Below are positions 1 through 8,300 of a stretch of DNA of 64,000 bases, piece by piece. The translations under genes and the position numbers were made by a program. Numbering within the stretch: position 1 is the first letter of the stretch; each line of letters opens with the position of its first letter. The notes beneath the pieces were generated by a model. It was not told the origin of the DNA and ran no database searches. It saw only the letters and a program-made list of their open reading frames with translations. The stretch is from Opitutaceae bacterium (GTDB taxonomy: Bacteria > Verrucomicrobiota > Verrucomicrobiia > Opitutales > Opitutaceae), in contig JAIXWF010000022.1 in assembly GCA_027482185.1 (NCBI GenBank), forward strand, positions 186,001-250,000, in the 5' to 3' direction.

Positions 1-788
1 GCGAACGCATCGAGGGCGCGTGGCCGAATCTTTGGCTGGGACCGCAGGAGTTGGTCGGGCTCGGGCGGCGCCTCGGCGCCGTGGAATCCGCGTTCGGCGA
101 GATCCTGAAGAAGAAACTCGGCCGGGTCGCGAAGCTCGCGGTGTCGGACCTGCCGCGCGGGGCGGGTGCGAGCCGCGGGCTCGGCGTGTTTTTTGTCGAT
201 TTCGGCCGGGCCTATGCGACGCGCGAGATCGTGAGCCACGGGCAGCGGCGGATGGCGGACGACGATCGGGCGCCGTCGCGTTCGTACCTGAAAGTCGAGG
301 AAGCGTACGCGGTGCTGGGCCGCGAGCCGGCGGCGGGCGAGACGGTGTGCGACCTGGGCGCGGCGCCGGGCGGCTGGAGTTTCAGCGCGGCGAAGCGCGG
401 CGCGCGGGTCCTCGCGCTCGACAACGGCCCGCTCAAGGGCGGCGCGCTCGACCACCCGCAGATCGAGCACCGGCGGGAAGACGCGTTCCGGTTCGCGCCG
501 GCGGACGGGCAGGTTTTCGACTGGCTGTTCTGCGACATGGTGGAGGAGCCGCACCACGTGCTGCGGCACATCGTGGAGCCGTGGTTGGCGCGGCGTTGGT
601 GCCGTCGGTTCGTGATCAATCTGAAATTCGGCCGCGTCGACGCCGTGGCCTTGCTGCGCGAATTGCGCGCGCCGGATTCGCCGCTCGCGCGGTACGCGCC
701 GGCGACGAAGATCCGCCACCTGTACCACGACCGCGAGGAGTTCACGTTGGTCGGGGAAGTGGCGGGGGCTGGTGCAGTTGAAAGTTGA
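1..788 (+). CDS. RlmM-like 23S rRNA 2'-O-methyltransferase, 5' end outside window
   Basis: The reading frame is open from base 3, so the N-terminus lies before the window; 261 codons are visible. The visible part is the SAM-dependent Rossmann domain of an RlmM-type (YgdE) ribosomal RNA 2'-O-ribose methyltransferase. It has a SAM-binding motif VCDLGAAPGGW, an acidic DWLFCDMVEEP strand and a FVINLKFG strand, in the order and with the K typical of the K-D-K-E methyltransferase tetrad. RlmM acts on C2498 of 23S rRNA in E. coli; the same target here is inferred. The missing part would be the N-terminal THUMP-like region. The gene is followed by a repeat-rich spacer and then by another RNA methyltransferase. 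Confidence 0.8.
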   Translation, partial: ERIEGAWPNLWLGPQELVGLGRRLGAVESAFGEILKKKLGRVAKLAVSDLPRGAGASRGLGVFFVDFGRAYATREIVSHGQRRMADDDRAPSRSYLKVEEAYAVLGREPAAGETVCDLGAAPGGWSFSAAKRGARVLALDNGPLKGGALDHPQIEHRREDAFRFAPADGQVFDWLFCDMVEEPHHVLRHIVEPWLARRWCRRFVINLKFGRVDAVALLRELRAPDSPLARYAPATKIRHLYHDREEFTLVGEVAGAGAVES

Positions 789-806
789 AAGGTGAAAGTT
801 GAAGGA
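777..806 (+). repeat. Dispersed repeat, type A (GTTGAAAG units)
   Basis: Tandem 7-8 base units of the form GTTGAAAG/GTGAAAGTTGAAGG begin at the stop codon of the RlmM-like gene. Related runs, some in GTTGAGAG form, recur in most larger spacers of this window (for example 2005, 5099, 10786, 10920, 33800, 40313, 50801). No gene is encoded here. Confidence 0.7.
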
Positions 807-841
807 TCGGAAGTTCGGGCCTCGGGCGGTGCGGAGGGATG

Positions 842-1005
842 GGACACAGAGGTCACAGAGGGAGGAACGGGAGGTCACGGAGGCTGCGGCGGACTTCGGT
901 GGCGCCAAGGTTTCGCCGGGCAGGTGCGTCTCCGCACCAAGCCGGTTTGTGCTCTGGGATCTCCTCCTCCCGCCTCCGTGTCCTCTGTGACCCACAGTGA
1001 CCTTC
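842..1005. repeat. Dispersed repeat, type B, inverted pair (CACAGAGG units)
   Basis: A left arm with CACAGAGGTCACAGAGG (about 844-861) is mirrored by a right arm containing CCTCTGTGACC (about 980-995), so the spacer can fold into a long imperfect hairpin. A second copy of the same inverted arrangement lies at 33642-33781. Nothing in the 271-base spacer looks coding. Confidence 0.6.
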
Positions 1006-1059
1006 CGCTCCGCCGCGGTTTTGTTTGGTTTTGTGGCGGGGGGCCGCACAGGCTGCGGC

Positions 1060-2007
1060 ATGAGCAAATTTTCCTTTCGCGGCGGCGATGAACGGCCGGC
1101 GGCGCGCCGGACGCCCGAGACGCGACCGGCGCCCGCGATGGCAAGGCCGCGGGCCCGCGGCGAGACGGGCGGGCCGGACGAGTTTGCGGCGCCGCCGCCG
1201 GCAGCCCCGGCGCACGATTTGCCGGGTTCGCGGAGCGGACCGGCGCGGCACGAATTGAAAGTTTGCGGCCTCACGGCGGTGCGCGCGCGTTTTGCCAAGG
1301 ACCCGGATTCGATCCAGCGGCTGTTCTTCGACTATGCGACGGGCCGGCAGGTCGGCGTGATCAGCAAGGTGCTGGCGCAGAAGAAAAAAATCTACCGCTG
1401 CGTCGAGCCGGCCGAGTTGGAAAAAGTGGCGGGCACGGTGCACCACGGCGGGATCGTCGCAGTGGTGACGCCGCCGGCGTTGCGGTCCGCGACGCCGGAG
1501 GACGCGGCAAAATGGGCGCGGCGCGGCGAAGCGTTGCTTGTGCTGGATCGCATCGGCAACGCGCACAACCTCGGGGCGATCGCGCGGACGGCGGCGTTTT
1601 TCGGCGTGCCGCGGATCGTGATTCCGGACGACCCGGCGGCGGCGCGGCCCAACGACGCGGCGTTCCGCGTGGCGGAGGGCGGCCTCGACCACGTGGAAGT
1701 GTGGACGGTGCCGGCACTCGTGCCGTTTGCGGCCGCGCTGAAGGCGGCGGGCTTCGAGGTGGTCGGCGCGGCGACGCGCGGCGGCCGGCCGGAAGCGGGT
1801 GCAAAACGCGGGCCGGACGCGAAGCCGGTGGCGTTGATTCTGGGCAACGAAGAGCACGGCCTCGCGCCGGAGCTCACGGCGGCCTGCAGCCGGCTCGTGA
1901 CGATTCCCGGCGGGGGCGCGGTCGAGTCGTTGAATGTCTCGGTCGCGGCCGCGGTGCTGCTGTGGGAATTGGTGGCGAAGGCCGCGCCGCGCGGCGCGGC
2001 CGGTTGA
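1060..2007 (+). CDS. TrmH/SpoU family RNA 2'-O-methyltransferase
   Basis: A 315-residue SPOUT methyltransferase that uses SAM to methylate a ribose in tRNA or rRNA. The C-terminal half carries the three SpoU motifs: motif 1 LDRIGNAHNLGAIAR, motif 2 LILGNEEHGL and motif 3 IPGGGAVESLNVSVA, which form the trefoil knot SAM site. An N-terminal substrate-binding domain (about residues 60-150) follows a low-complexity Arg/Pro/Ala linker, so the enzyme resembles RlmB-type two-domain members. The start was set at the ATG of MSKFSFRGG; an upstream ATG at 997 lies in the repeat spacer and encodes unrelated residues. The exact target nucleotide cannot be read from sequence. Confidence 0.88.
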   Translation: MSKFSFRGGDERPAARRTPETRPAPAMARPRARGETGGPDEFAAPPPAAPAHDLPGSRSGPARHELKVCGLTAVRARFAKDPDSIQRLFFDYATGRQVGVISKVLAQKKKIYRCVEPAELEKVAGTVHHGGIVAVVTPPALRSATPEDAAKWARRGEALLVLDRIGNAHNLGAIARTAAFFGVPRIVIPDDPAAARPNDAAFRVAEGGLDHVEVWTVPALVPFAAALKAAGFEVVGAATRGGRPEAGAKRGPDAKPVALILGNEEHGLAPELTAACSRLVTIPGGGAVESLNVSVAAAVLLWELVAKAAPRGAAG

Positions 2008-2129
2008 AGGTTGAAAGGTGAAGGTTGAAAGGACGGGCGTCGGACACTCGCTGGCGTTCGCGGCCAGAGCAGCCGTCGGGTCGCGGAGGTCTTTCGAACT
2101 CCAAACTCCGAACCCCAAACTCCAAACCC
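2005..2129. repeat. Dispersed repeats, types A and C
   Basis: Directly at the stop of the TrmH-family gene are GTTGAAGGTTGAAAGG units (type A). About 65 bases on comes a run of AACTCC/AAACTCC/GAACCCC units (2097-2129, type C). Type C units also occur at 13530-13560, 47211-47245 and inside the DUF1365 gene. Confidence 0.65.
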
Positions 2130-2160
2130 TGAAAACGCGGCGGTTAACGCCGCGTTTTCA
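2130..2160. terminator. Bidirectional terminator hairpin
   Basis: Perfect inverted repeat with 13-base arms (2130-2142 and 2148-2160) and a 5-base GTTAA loop. The arms carry AAAA and TTTT, so it can act as an intrinsic terminator in both directions. It lies between convergent genes, and its right arm includes the stop codon of the minus-strand membrane protein gene. Confidence 0.75.
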
Positions 2161-2625
2161 GTAGCGGTCCATGACGAACCACATGATCCACGTCAGGCCG
2201 ACGGAGAAGACAATCACGCCCCCAAAGCCGAACATGACGGTCATCGGATTGAGCCCGAGGAGCAAAACGAGGCCCACGATGAAGGCGTTGCCGGCGACCA
2301 AGCAGAACCAGTAGTCGCGTTTGCGGCGCGACGGGGGCCGCGGGGTGAGGTCGACGTCGTTGAGGCCGGCGGCGTTGGCGCGGGCGAGATTCTCCTGGAG
2401 TACCCCGTGGACATCGGTGCGGCCCGGGGCCGGATCGCGGCGGGGCGAGAGCAGGGGCTGGCCGTTGGCGGCGAGACGCGCGAGGTCGCGCACATCGATG
2501 GGCCCCGGTTCGGCGGGAGCGCCGGGAGCGGCGGTGTCGTCGGACGAAGGCGCCGCGTTCACCCGTTCGAAGTCCCGCGGCTTGAGCTGGTAGAGTTTCC
2601 GCGGCGGGTCGTCCGAGTCGGCCAT
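2158..2625 (-). CDS. Small membrane protein of unknown function
   Basis: A 155-residue protein. The first ~100 residues are polar and Pro/Asp-rich (MADSDDPPRKLYQLKPRDFE). Two hydrophobic segments at the C-terminus (about 105-127 and 130-150) end in MDRY, suggesting a two-helix inner-membrane hairpin with a cytoplasmic N-terminal tail. The start is the ATG at 2625; a longer frame upstream is low-complexity and overlaps the neighbouring TPR gene. I recognise no named family. It lies 73 bases downstream of the TPR gene on the same strand, so co-transcription is likely. Confidence 0.6.
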   Translation of the reverse strand: MADSDDPPRKLYQLKPRDFERVNAAPSSDDTAAPGAPAEPGPIDVRDLARLAANGQPLLSPRRDPAPGRTDVHGVLQENLARANAAGLNDVDLTPRPPSRRKRDYWFCLVAGNAFIVGLVLLLGLNPMTVMFGFGGVIVFSVGLTWIMWFVMDRY

Positions 2626-2698
2626 TCGCCGCAGCAAGACCGACGGCGGCGGTCGCGTAAAGACCTCGCGGCGGCCCGACACCGGTTTCGCAGGGAAT

Positions 2699-3463
2699 TC
2701 AAGCGGGCCCGAGATCGGCGAGGGCGGAGCGGGCGCGGGCCTTGGCCGGCTCGTCGTGGATGCCCTTCGACGGGAAACCGAGGCCGTGTTGCCACGCGGC
2801 GCGGGCGCCGGCCTTGTCGCCGGCGGCGCGGAGGGCGAAACCGAGCTCGAGATGGTGCTGCAGTTCGCCGGGCTCGAGTTCGACCGCGCGGCGCAGGTGG
2901 CGCACGGCGGTGGGGACGGAAGCTTCGGGCAGGCCGCCGTAGAAGAGCCGCACGAAGAAGCGGGCGGTCGCGCCGAGGTCGGCGACCTCGTAGTTCCAGC
3001 GGCCGACGACGTGGTGGGCCCAGGCGTAGGCGGGATCGAGGGCGAGGGCACGCTCCGCGTTTTCCAAGACGAGCCGGGAGTAGCGAACTTTGTCGCGCGT
3101 GTCGCTGTAGACGGCGAGTTTGCCGTAGGAAACGGCGACGGAGAGCACGTTGACGGCGTTTTTCGCGTCGGCGGCGACGGCGCGCTGCGCGTAGGCGAGG
3201 GCGCGTTCGGCCGAGGCGCGTTTCTCCTCCTTGGTCGGGAGCTCCGGCGTGAGGTCGGAGTACTGCTGCGCGATTTTCTGGAGAAGGAAGGCGTCGGCGG
3301 GGCCGGCTTTCTCGGCGGCGAGGAAGAGGTCGAGGGCGCGGCGGACCTCGAGTTTCGCTTCGGCGGCGAGGCCGGCGCGCACGAGATCGGCGGGGGATTC
3401 GGCGCGCGACGGGAGCACCGTGGCGAGTCCGAGCAGGCAGAGGGACACGAGACGGCGGAGCAT
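2699..3463 (-). CDS. Secreted TPR-repeat protein
   Basis: A 254-residue protein with an N-terminal signal peptide (MLRRLVSLCLLGLATVLPSRA) followed by helical tetratricopeptide-like repeats, e.g. segments with A..YAQRAVA, LENAERALALDPAYAWAHH and LRRAVELEPGELQHHLELG. The motifs (..A..LDP..A..H) resemble the RMD1-like TPR family. It is probably a periplasmic or membrane-attached scaffold; no enzymatic residues are evident. The start was chosen at the ATG just before the signal peptide rather than a GTG/ATG 36 bases upstream. The 5' end faces the divergent VOC gene, so the ~90 bases between them hold both promoters. Confidence 0.7.
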   Translation of the reverse strand: MLRRLVSLCLLGLATVLPSRAESPADLVRAGLAAEAKLEVRRALDLFLAAEKAGPADAFLLQKIAQQYSDLTPELPTKEEKRASAERALAYAQRAVAADAKNAVNVLSVAVSYGKLAVYSDTRDKVRYSRLVLENAERALALDPAYAWAHHVVGRWNYEVADLGATARFFVRLFYGGLPEASVPTAVRHLRRAVELEPGELQHHLELGFALRAAGDKAGARAAWQHGLGFPSKGIHDEPAKARARSALADLGPA

Positions 3464-3552
3464 GCCGTAGATACGTGTCAACACGGCGCGCGGGTGCAAG
3501 GGCGAGCGGACGGTTTGCAGCGGCGGGAAATCCGGTCCATGGTCGGGCTCCC

Positions 3553-4005
3553 GTGCGCAAGCGTCCCGACATTCCCCGGCTCGACGGCGGTCCGCAGACC
3601 GTGCTCCTGGTCGAGGACGTGGCGAAGTCGGCTGCGTTTTACGGCGGCAGCGTGCGGTTGCAGGCGCGCGACGGCGATGCGGGGCGGTACGCGGAATTCG
3701 ACACGGGCGACGGCGGCGTGCTCGTGCTGGTGAAGCGCGAAGGTTCGATCGCGCCGATGGCGGCCGGAGCCGCGGAGGAGGCGCCGGCGACGCTGACGTT
3801 CACGATCGAGCCCGCGGGGTACGAACTTTGGAAAACGTGGTTCGCGAAATGCGGCGTGCCGGTGGAGCGCGAGACCAAGTGGGTGCACGGCGGCCGCAGC
3901 CTGTTTGTGCGCGACCCGGACCGGCGGCGGCTGGAGTTCAAGACGCCGGCGGCGGTGGAGCCGCCGAAGCCGGCGCCGTTGGCGGAGCGGAAAAAGGAGG
4001 AGTGA
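3553..4005 (+). CDS. VOC (glyoxalase/bleomycin resistance) superfamily protein
   Basis: A 150-residue single-unit VOC-fold protein. The visible pattern is QTVLLVEDVAKSAAFYGG at the start, then beta strands, then the typical ending GGRSLFVRDPDRRRLEFKTP, matching the closing beta-alpha-beta module of glyoxalase-like proteins. The usual metal-binding His near the N-terminus is not obvious, so a metal-dependent activity is uncertain; it may be a binding or resistance protein. No ATG fits well. A GTG at 3553 gives the most natural start, while the longer ATG version (3475) would add a non-conserved Arg-rich tail. Confidence 0.65.
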   Translation: MRKRPDIPRLDGGPQTVLLVEDVAKSAAFYGGSVRLQARDGDAGRYAEFDTGDGGVLVLVKREGSIAPMAAGAAEEAPATLTFTIEPAGYELWKTWFAKCGVPVERETKWVHGGRSLFVRDPDRRRLEFKTPAAVEPPKPAPLAERKKEE

Positions 4006-4053
4006 GGCGGAGGCTGAGCGGCGAAACGGACCGGGCGGGGGATTCGGAATACG

Positions 4054-4084
4054 ACTTATGGCCCGGGCTGAAGCGCCGGGCTAC
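4054..4084. terminator. Hairpin between convergent genes
   Basis: The sequence GCCCGG-GCTGAAGCG-CCGGGC (about 4061-4081) can form a GC-rich stem just past the end of the minus-strand methyltransferase gene. There is no T-run, so intrinsic termination is only possible; it may instead be part of a dispersed repeat. Confidence 0.35.
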
Positions 4085-5091
4085 GGCTTGCGGAAGAGGT
4101 AGTGGCTGACGAGCCACTCTTCGCCGCCGCGGTAGCCCCAGAGTTCCGCGCAGCTCATGTAGAAGGTGCGCCAGTACGCCCACCATTTCTGCTCGTGGCC
4201 GGCGCCGTAGGTGTCGGCGAAGAGCGGCAGAATCTCGGCGCGGTGGGCGTCCATGTTCTCGAGCCAATGTTCGGCGGTGCGCTGGTAGTGGGTGCCGTTG
4301 ACCTTCCAGTCGGAGACGAGCTTCAGGTCGTCCTGGAACTGCATCAGCAGGTCGTGCGCGGGCATTTGGCCGCCGGTGAAGAAGTAGCGGGCCATCCAAT
4401 CGGAGGCGTCGCGCGCGACAAAGTGGTACGAGAAGGCGTGGTGGGTGAAGATGTGGACGAAGAGGCGGCCGCCGGGCTTGAGCCAGCGGGCGACGTTGGC
4501 CAGCAGCAGGCGGTAGTTCTTCATGTGCTCGAACATCTCGACGGAGACGACGCGGTCGAAGCGGCCGGCGTCGATGTCGAAGGCGTTCATGTCGCAGGTG
4601 AGGATGCGGAGATTGGAGAGGCCGCGTTTGCGCGCCTCGCCCTCGATGAATTCGCGCTGCGTCCGGGAATTGGATACGCCGGTGATGCGGGAGCGCGGGA
4701 AGCGTTCCGCGAGATAGAGCGAGAGGGAGCCCCAGCCGCAGCCGAGCTCGAGGACCTCCTGGCCGTCGACGAGCTCCGCGCGCTCGACGTAGAGGCGGAG
4801 CATGTGCTCCTCGGCCTCGTCGAGGGATTCGCGGCCCGTGGGGTAGAGGCAGCCGGAGTACTTCAGGCGCTTGCCCAGGCAGTATTGGTAAAACGCCGTC
4901 GGCACCTCGTAGTGCTGTTCGTTGGCCGCGGCGGTTTCCTCGGCGAGGGGACGCCGCTTGAGATCGGCGACGTAGGCGGCGGCGTTGTACTGCCGGCGCT
5001 CGTCGTTGATCCGCTCGGCGAGCAGGCGGCGGATGCCCATGCGGACGAGGCTGTCGGGGAGCAGGTTCTTTTCGAGGAGGGTGTCGAGCAT
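4081..5091 (-). CDS. CFA-synthase-like SAM-dependent fatty-acyl methyltransferase
   Basis: A 336-residue methyltransferase of the cyclopropane-fatty-acyl-phospholipid synthase family. It shows [14 protein letters not shown] (substrate/bicarbonate region), the SAM motif [29 protein letters not shown] and [12 protein letters not shown]. It lacks the longer N-terminal domain of classical CFA synthases and resembles the shorter branch that includes coclaurine N-methyltransferase-like proteins. It is the last gene of the lipid operon, 45 bases behind the DUF1295 gene. Presumed role: methyl or methylene transfer onto unsaturated acyl chains of membrane lipids, perhaps a second methylation after the larger paralogue at 6975-8282. 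The actual product cannot be deduced. Confidence 0.82.
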   Translation of the reverse strand: MLDTLLEKNLLPDSLVRMGIRRLLAERINDERRQYNAAAYVADLKRRPLAEETAAANEQHYEVPTAFYQYCLGKRLKYSGCLYPTGRESLDEAEEHMLRLYVERAELVDGQEVLELGCGWGSLSLYLAERFPRSRITGVSNSRTQREFIEGEARKRGLSNLRILTCDMNAFDIDAGRFDRVVSVEMFEHMKNYRLLLANVARWLKPGGRLFVHIFTHHAFSYHFVARDASDWMARYFFTGGQMPAHDLLMQFQDDLKLVSDWKVNGTHYQRTAEHWLENMDAHRAEILPLFADTYGAGHEQKWWAYWRTFYMSCAELWGYRGGEEWLVSHYLFRKP

Positions 5092-5098
5092 GGGAGAA

Positions 5099-5135
5099 GG
5101 AGTTGAGCGTTGAGAGCTGAGAGTTGAGAGCCGGG
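5099..5135. repeat. Dispersed repeat, type A (GTTGAGAG form)
   Basis: AGTTGAGCGTTGAGAGCTGAGAG-type units fill the 45-base gap between the two operon genes. This shows that these repeats can sit inside an operon as well as at transcript ends. Confidence 0.6.
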
Positions 5136-5136
5136 A

Positions 5137-5937
5137 TCAGGCGCTGCGCGCCGGGCCTTTGGGGAACCAGGGGACGAAGGGGCTGACGGTGCGCTGGTAG
5201 GCGCGGTAGGCGTCGCCTTTGCTGCGGACGCTTTGCTGTTCGGTGAGCGGGATGCCGGTGACGCGCAGCAGGAGATAGAGAATGATCGCGGGCGAGAGGA
5301 GGCCGATCCAGCCCCAGGGCGAGGCGCAGGCGAAGACGAAGTAGGCGACCCACACGAGCCATTCGAAGAAGTAGTTCGGGTGGCGGCTGTAGGCCCAGAG
5401 GCCGACGGCGCAGACTTTCCCTTTGTTCGCGGCATCGCGTTTGAAGGCGGCGAGCTGGGCGTCCGCGAGGGCTTCGCCGCCGAGGGCGATGAGCCAGAGG
5501 ACGGCGCCGGCGATCTCCAGCGGGTGGAGGGCCGGGGCGGGATTCACGACGGCGAAGAGGAACGGGAGCGCGAGCAGGACGACGGAGACGGCCTGCATCT
5601 GGAAGAAGCGGAACATGCGCGGGCCGAAGTCGGCGGCCCAATCGCGGCGGAGCTGCACGTAGCGTCCGTCCTCGATCGGATGGTGGCCCATCACGCGGCG
5701 GTAAAGATGGGTGCCGAGGCGGAGGCTCCAGAGCACAGCCATGGTGCCGATCAGGGCGCGGCGCGACGGCGTGCCGGCGGCGGCGAGGGCGTAGAAGAGG
5801 GCGACGGCGGCGAAGGCGTAGGACCAGGCGACGTCGACGATGCCGTAGTTGTCGATTTTGCGCGCGAGCCAGAACACGCCGGCGAAGGCGAGGCAGAGGG
5901 CGGCGGTGGCGACGAGGGCGAGGACGAGCGCGCTCAT
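5137..5937 (-). CDS. DUF1295 steroid 5-alpha-reductase-like membrane protein
   Basis: A 266-residue integral membrane protein with about six or seven hydrophobic helices. The conserved C-terminal portion of the DUF1295/isoprenylcysteine methyltransferase-like fold is present: VGLWAYSRHPNYFFEW followed by PLTEQQSVRSKGDAYRAYQRTVSPFVPWFP. That signature binds NADPH in steroid 5-alpha reductases, so a lipid reductase role fits. Its ATG overlaps the stop of the DUF2062 gene (ATGA at 5934-5937), implying translational coupling. Its place between two CFA-type enzymes suggests reduction of a modified acyl chain, which is an inference. Confidence 0.82.
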   Translation of the reverse strand: MSALVLALVATAALCLAFAGVFWLARKIDNYGIVDVAWSYAFAAVALFYALAAAGTPSRRALIGTMAVLWSLRLGTHLYRRVMGHHPIEDGRYVQLRRDWAADFGPRMFRFFQMQAVSVVLLALPFLFAVVNPAPALHPLEIAGAVLWLIALGGEALADAQLAAFKRDAANKGKVCAVGLWAYSRHPNYFFEWLVWVAYFVFACASPWGWIGLLSPAIILYLLLRVTGIPLTEQQSVRSKGDAYRAYQRTVSPFVPWFPKGPARSA

Positions 5938-6455
5938 GCGGTGCCTTTCCGGGCGAGGCGGCGCAGGGCGGGGCGCACGGCAAAGGTGAGCGCGGCGACG
6001 ACGAGCGGCGCGGTGACGGCCCAGGCGGTGAACGCATACACGCCGGCCCAGCCGAAGCGGGCGAAGAATTCGCCGAGGCTGGCTTCGCGGAAGATCCGCA
6101 GCATCTCGGCCAAAGTGAACTGCGAGGGACCGGCGCCCCAGAGAAGTTCGCCGCCGCGCACGTAGACGAGAATCAACGCGAGCTGCACGGGGCCGAGCAG
6201 TTGGTTAAGGGCCTGCAAGATCGGCTGGTTCATGCGCAGGGCGAGGCCGACGCCGAGGTTGAGCAACGAGGTGAAGCCGAGGAACGGAAAGAGGGAGCAG
6301 GCGGTGCCGACGCCGAGCGTGAAGGCGAGTTTGTCGGGCGTGACGCCCTGCGTGAGTTGCGCGAGCAGCGGGGCGACGACGCGGCGCCGCCAGAAGCCCG
6401 GGGGTGGGGCAGGCGTGGGGACCGCGGGAGGAGCGTCGAGGGCGGCCACGTTCAC
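5934..6455 (-). CDS. DUF2062 membrane protein
   Basis: A 173-residue protein with two long hydrophobic helices, containing the DUF2062 pattern FTLGVGTACSLFPFLGFTSLLNLGVGLALRMNQP and QLLGPVQLALI. DUF2062 proteins are small inner-membrane proteins of unknown function, often next to lipid and glycan genes. The start is a GTG that overlaps the stop of the upstream DUF1475 gene (GTGA at 6452-6455); a longer in-frame ATG would run through that gene in another frame. The downstream gene starts in its ATGA stop, so this is a tight three-gene coupled block. Confidence 0.78.
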   Translation of the reverse strand: MNVAALDAPPAVPTPAPPPGFWRRRVVAPLLAQLTQGVTPDKLAFTLGVGTACSLFPFLGFTSLLNLGVGLALRMNQPILQALNQLLGPVQLALILVYVRGGELLWGAGPSQFTLAEMLRIFREASLGEFFARFGWAGVYAFTAWAVTAPLVVAALTFAVRPALRRLARKGTA

Positions 6456-6847
6456 GCGAGCAGGTAGATGCCGACGCCGGCGGCGGCGAGGCCGACGGGG
6501 AGGGCGAGGCGGCCGGGGTTGCGGCGCACGAACACGTCGGCGAGCGGGCCGGCGGCGGGAACGGAGAAGAGTTCGCGGAGCATGTAGGCGGCCATGGCGA
6601 TGTTGCCCAACGCGATGATGGCGACGAACCAGAGTACGCGGGCGGCGAGGGTCTGTTCCTTCCAGGCGACCCAGACGTAGAAGGAAACGAAGGCCCAGTA
6701 CGCATCGAAGAGCGTGGCGATGAACCACGGGTGCGTCCACACGGCCCGCGGGATCGCGAAGAGCGGCGTGTGCAGGCTGGCCCACGTCGTCACCGCCAGC
6801 ATGGAGACGATGATGAGGACGAAGAGGGCGCGGAGGAAGAGGATCAT
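6452..6847 (-). CDS. DUF1475 membrane protein
   Basis: A 131-residue protein with four predicted membrane helices. It matches the DUF1475 pattern: TTWASL, WFIATLFDAYWAFVSFYVWVAWKE and IALGNIAMAAYML. The function of the family is unknown; in proteobacteria it is found near CFA-type genes. It is separated from the upstream CFA synthase by 127 bases that hold a GGGTAGCG repeat, and coupled to DUF2062 downstream through a GTGA overlap. Confidence 0.75.
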   Translation of the reverse strand: MILFLRALFVLIIVSMLAVTTWASLHTPLFAIPRAVWTHPWFIATLFDAYWAFVSFYVWVAWKEQTLAARVLWFVAIIALGNIAMAAYMLRELFSVPAAGPLADVFVRRNPGRLALPVGLAAAGVGIYLLA

Positions 6848-6856
6848 CGGGGGATG

Positions 6857-6897
6857 AAGGGAGTAGCGGGTAGCGAGTAGTGGGTAGCGGGTAGACC
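6857..6897. repeat. Direct repeat, type E (GTAGCGGGTAGCGAGTAGT units)
   Basis: Short tandem units GGAGTAGCGGGTAGCGAGTAGTGGGTAGCG in the spacer between the CFA synthase and DUF1475 genes. It is simple in structure, with no coding capacity seen. Confidence 0.55.
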
Positions 6898-6974
6898 GAG
6901 GCCCACGACAGTACTGAAACGTGCAGAGCGCGCGGCGGGATGCGCGCGGGCGCGGCGCGGCGGGACGACGCCCT

Positions 6975-8282
6975 TTACCGGAGGCTCAGATTGTTCGAGC
7001 GGGTGTGCACGGTGTGCACGACGGAGATGTTGCGCATCGCGAAGGCGGCTTCGCAGTAGCAGAGGTAGTAGGTCCACTTGCGGACGAAGCGGTCGTCGAA
7101 GCCGAGGGCGCGGACCTGTTCGAGGCGGGCGTGGAAATTGTCGCGCCAGATGCGGAGGGTGCGGGCGTAGTCTGGGCCGAAGTCCTCGAGGCCGTGGAGA
7201 ACGAAGCCGCCGGCGTCGGCGAGGAGGCTGTTCATCCGGTTGAGGGAGAGGAGCAGCGAGCCGGGGAAGATGTGCTTCTGGATGAAGTCGACGCCGCGGC
7301 GGAACTCGGCGTAGCGGGAGTCGGGGCAGGTGATGAACTGGAGGGCGAGGAGGCCGTCGGGCTTGAGCACGCGGGAAACGACTTCGGCGAAGGCGGCCTG
7401 GTTGCGGTGGCCGACGGCCTCGAGCATCTCGATGGAGACGATCTTGTCGAAACGGCCGTCGATGTCGCGGAAATCGCGGAGCTGGACGTCGACGCGGTCG
7501 GCGAGCTTGGCGTCGATGACGCGGCGGCGGGCGAGGTCGAATTGCTGCTGCGAAATCGTGACGGTGGTGACCTTGCAGCCGTAGGTGCCGGCGGCGTGGA
7601 GGGACCAGCCGCCCCAGCCGGTGCCGATTTCGAGGACGTGGTCGGTCGGGCGGAGCTGGAGTTTGCGGCAGAGGGCGTCGTTCTTCTCGCGCTGGGCCTG
7701 CTCGAGGGAGAGCTGCGGGGTGTGCGCGGGCCACCGGGCGGCCGAGTACATCAGCGAGGGATCGAGGAAGAGGGCGAAGAAGTCGTTCGAAAGATCGTAG
7801 TGCTCGCTGATGTTGCGGCGGGCAATGCCGCGGGTGTTGGGCCGGAGGAGATGGCCGACGCGGTTGGCGAAACGCAGGAGGTTGAGCGCGACGGACTGGG
7901 CGCGCTGCGAGCCGGAGAGGGTCGGGGCGTTATCGACGTTGAGGATGAACCAGGCGATGACGCCGGCGAGGTCGGGCGTTTCCCAATCGCCGTCGATGAA
8001 CGATTCCGCGAAGCCAATGTCGCCGGACCAAAAGCATTTCTTGAAGAAGGCCTCGCGCTTCACACGCACGTGGACTTCGGCGGGGAGGCCGAGCGGCAAC
8101 GAGCGGGTGGCGGCGTCGGCGCGGGAACCGATTTCGTGGACGGTGCCGTCGGGCAATTCCAGGCGCAGGTGGCCGCGTTGCATGGCCGAGAAGGCCTGGA
8201 GCACGGCGGCGCGGGCGGCGGACGGTTTGGCGGCGGGCGCGAGGCGGCCTTCGAGGGTGGTGGAGCTGGACTGCGAACTCAT
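6975..8282 (-). CDS. Cyclopropane-fatty-acyl-phospholipid synthase family methyltransferase
   Basis: A 435-residue, full-length CFA-type enzyme. The N-terminal ~120 residues form the lipid-binding/SCP-like domain (GDIGFAESFIDGDWETPDL motif). The catalytic domain has the substrate signature HYDLSNDFFALFLDPSLMYS, the SAM motif VLEIGTGWGGWSLHAA, KIVSIEMLEAVGHRN and the late TCPDSRY and DFGPDYARTL blocks. It transfers a methylene or methyl group from SAM to a cis double bond in membrane phospholipids. Its neighbours, an FAD oxidoreductase and DUF1365, match the gene set in which CFA homologues (UfaM type) make methylated unsaturated rather than cyclopropane acids. Which product is made here cannot be decided from sequence. 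Confidence 0.88.
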   Translation of the reverse strand: MSSQSSSTTLEGRLAPAAKPSAARAAVLQAFSAMQRGHLRLELPDGTVHEIGSRADAATRSLPLGLPAEVHVRVKREAFFKKCFWSGDIGFAESFIDGDWETPDLAGVIAWFILNVDNAPTLSGSQRAQSVALNLLRFANRVGHLLRPNTRGIARRNISEHYDLSNDFFALFLDPSLMYSAARWPAHTPQLSLEQAQREKNDALCRKLQLRPTDHVLEIGTGWGGWSLHAAGTYGCKVTTVTISQQQFDLARRRVIDAKLADRVDVQLRDFRDIDGRFDKIVSIEMLEAVGHRNQAAFAEVVSRVLKPDGLLALQFITCPDSRYAEFRRGVDFIQKHIFPGSLLLSLNRMNSLLADAGGFVLHGLEDFGPDYARTLRIWRDNFHARLEQVRALGFDDRFVRKWTYYLCYCEAAFAMRNISVVHTVHTRSNNLSLR

Positions 8283-8300
8283 GCGGCTTCGAAAAACGGG

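Noticed and set aside
2626-3051. N-terminal extension of the small membrane protein
   Set aside because: The upstream frame is a Ser/Pro/Arg-rich shadow of the TPR gene; the protein begins at MADSDDPP.
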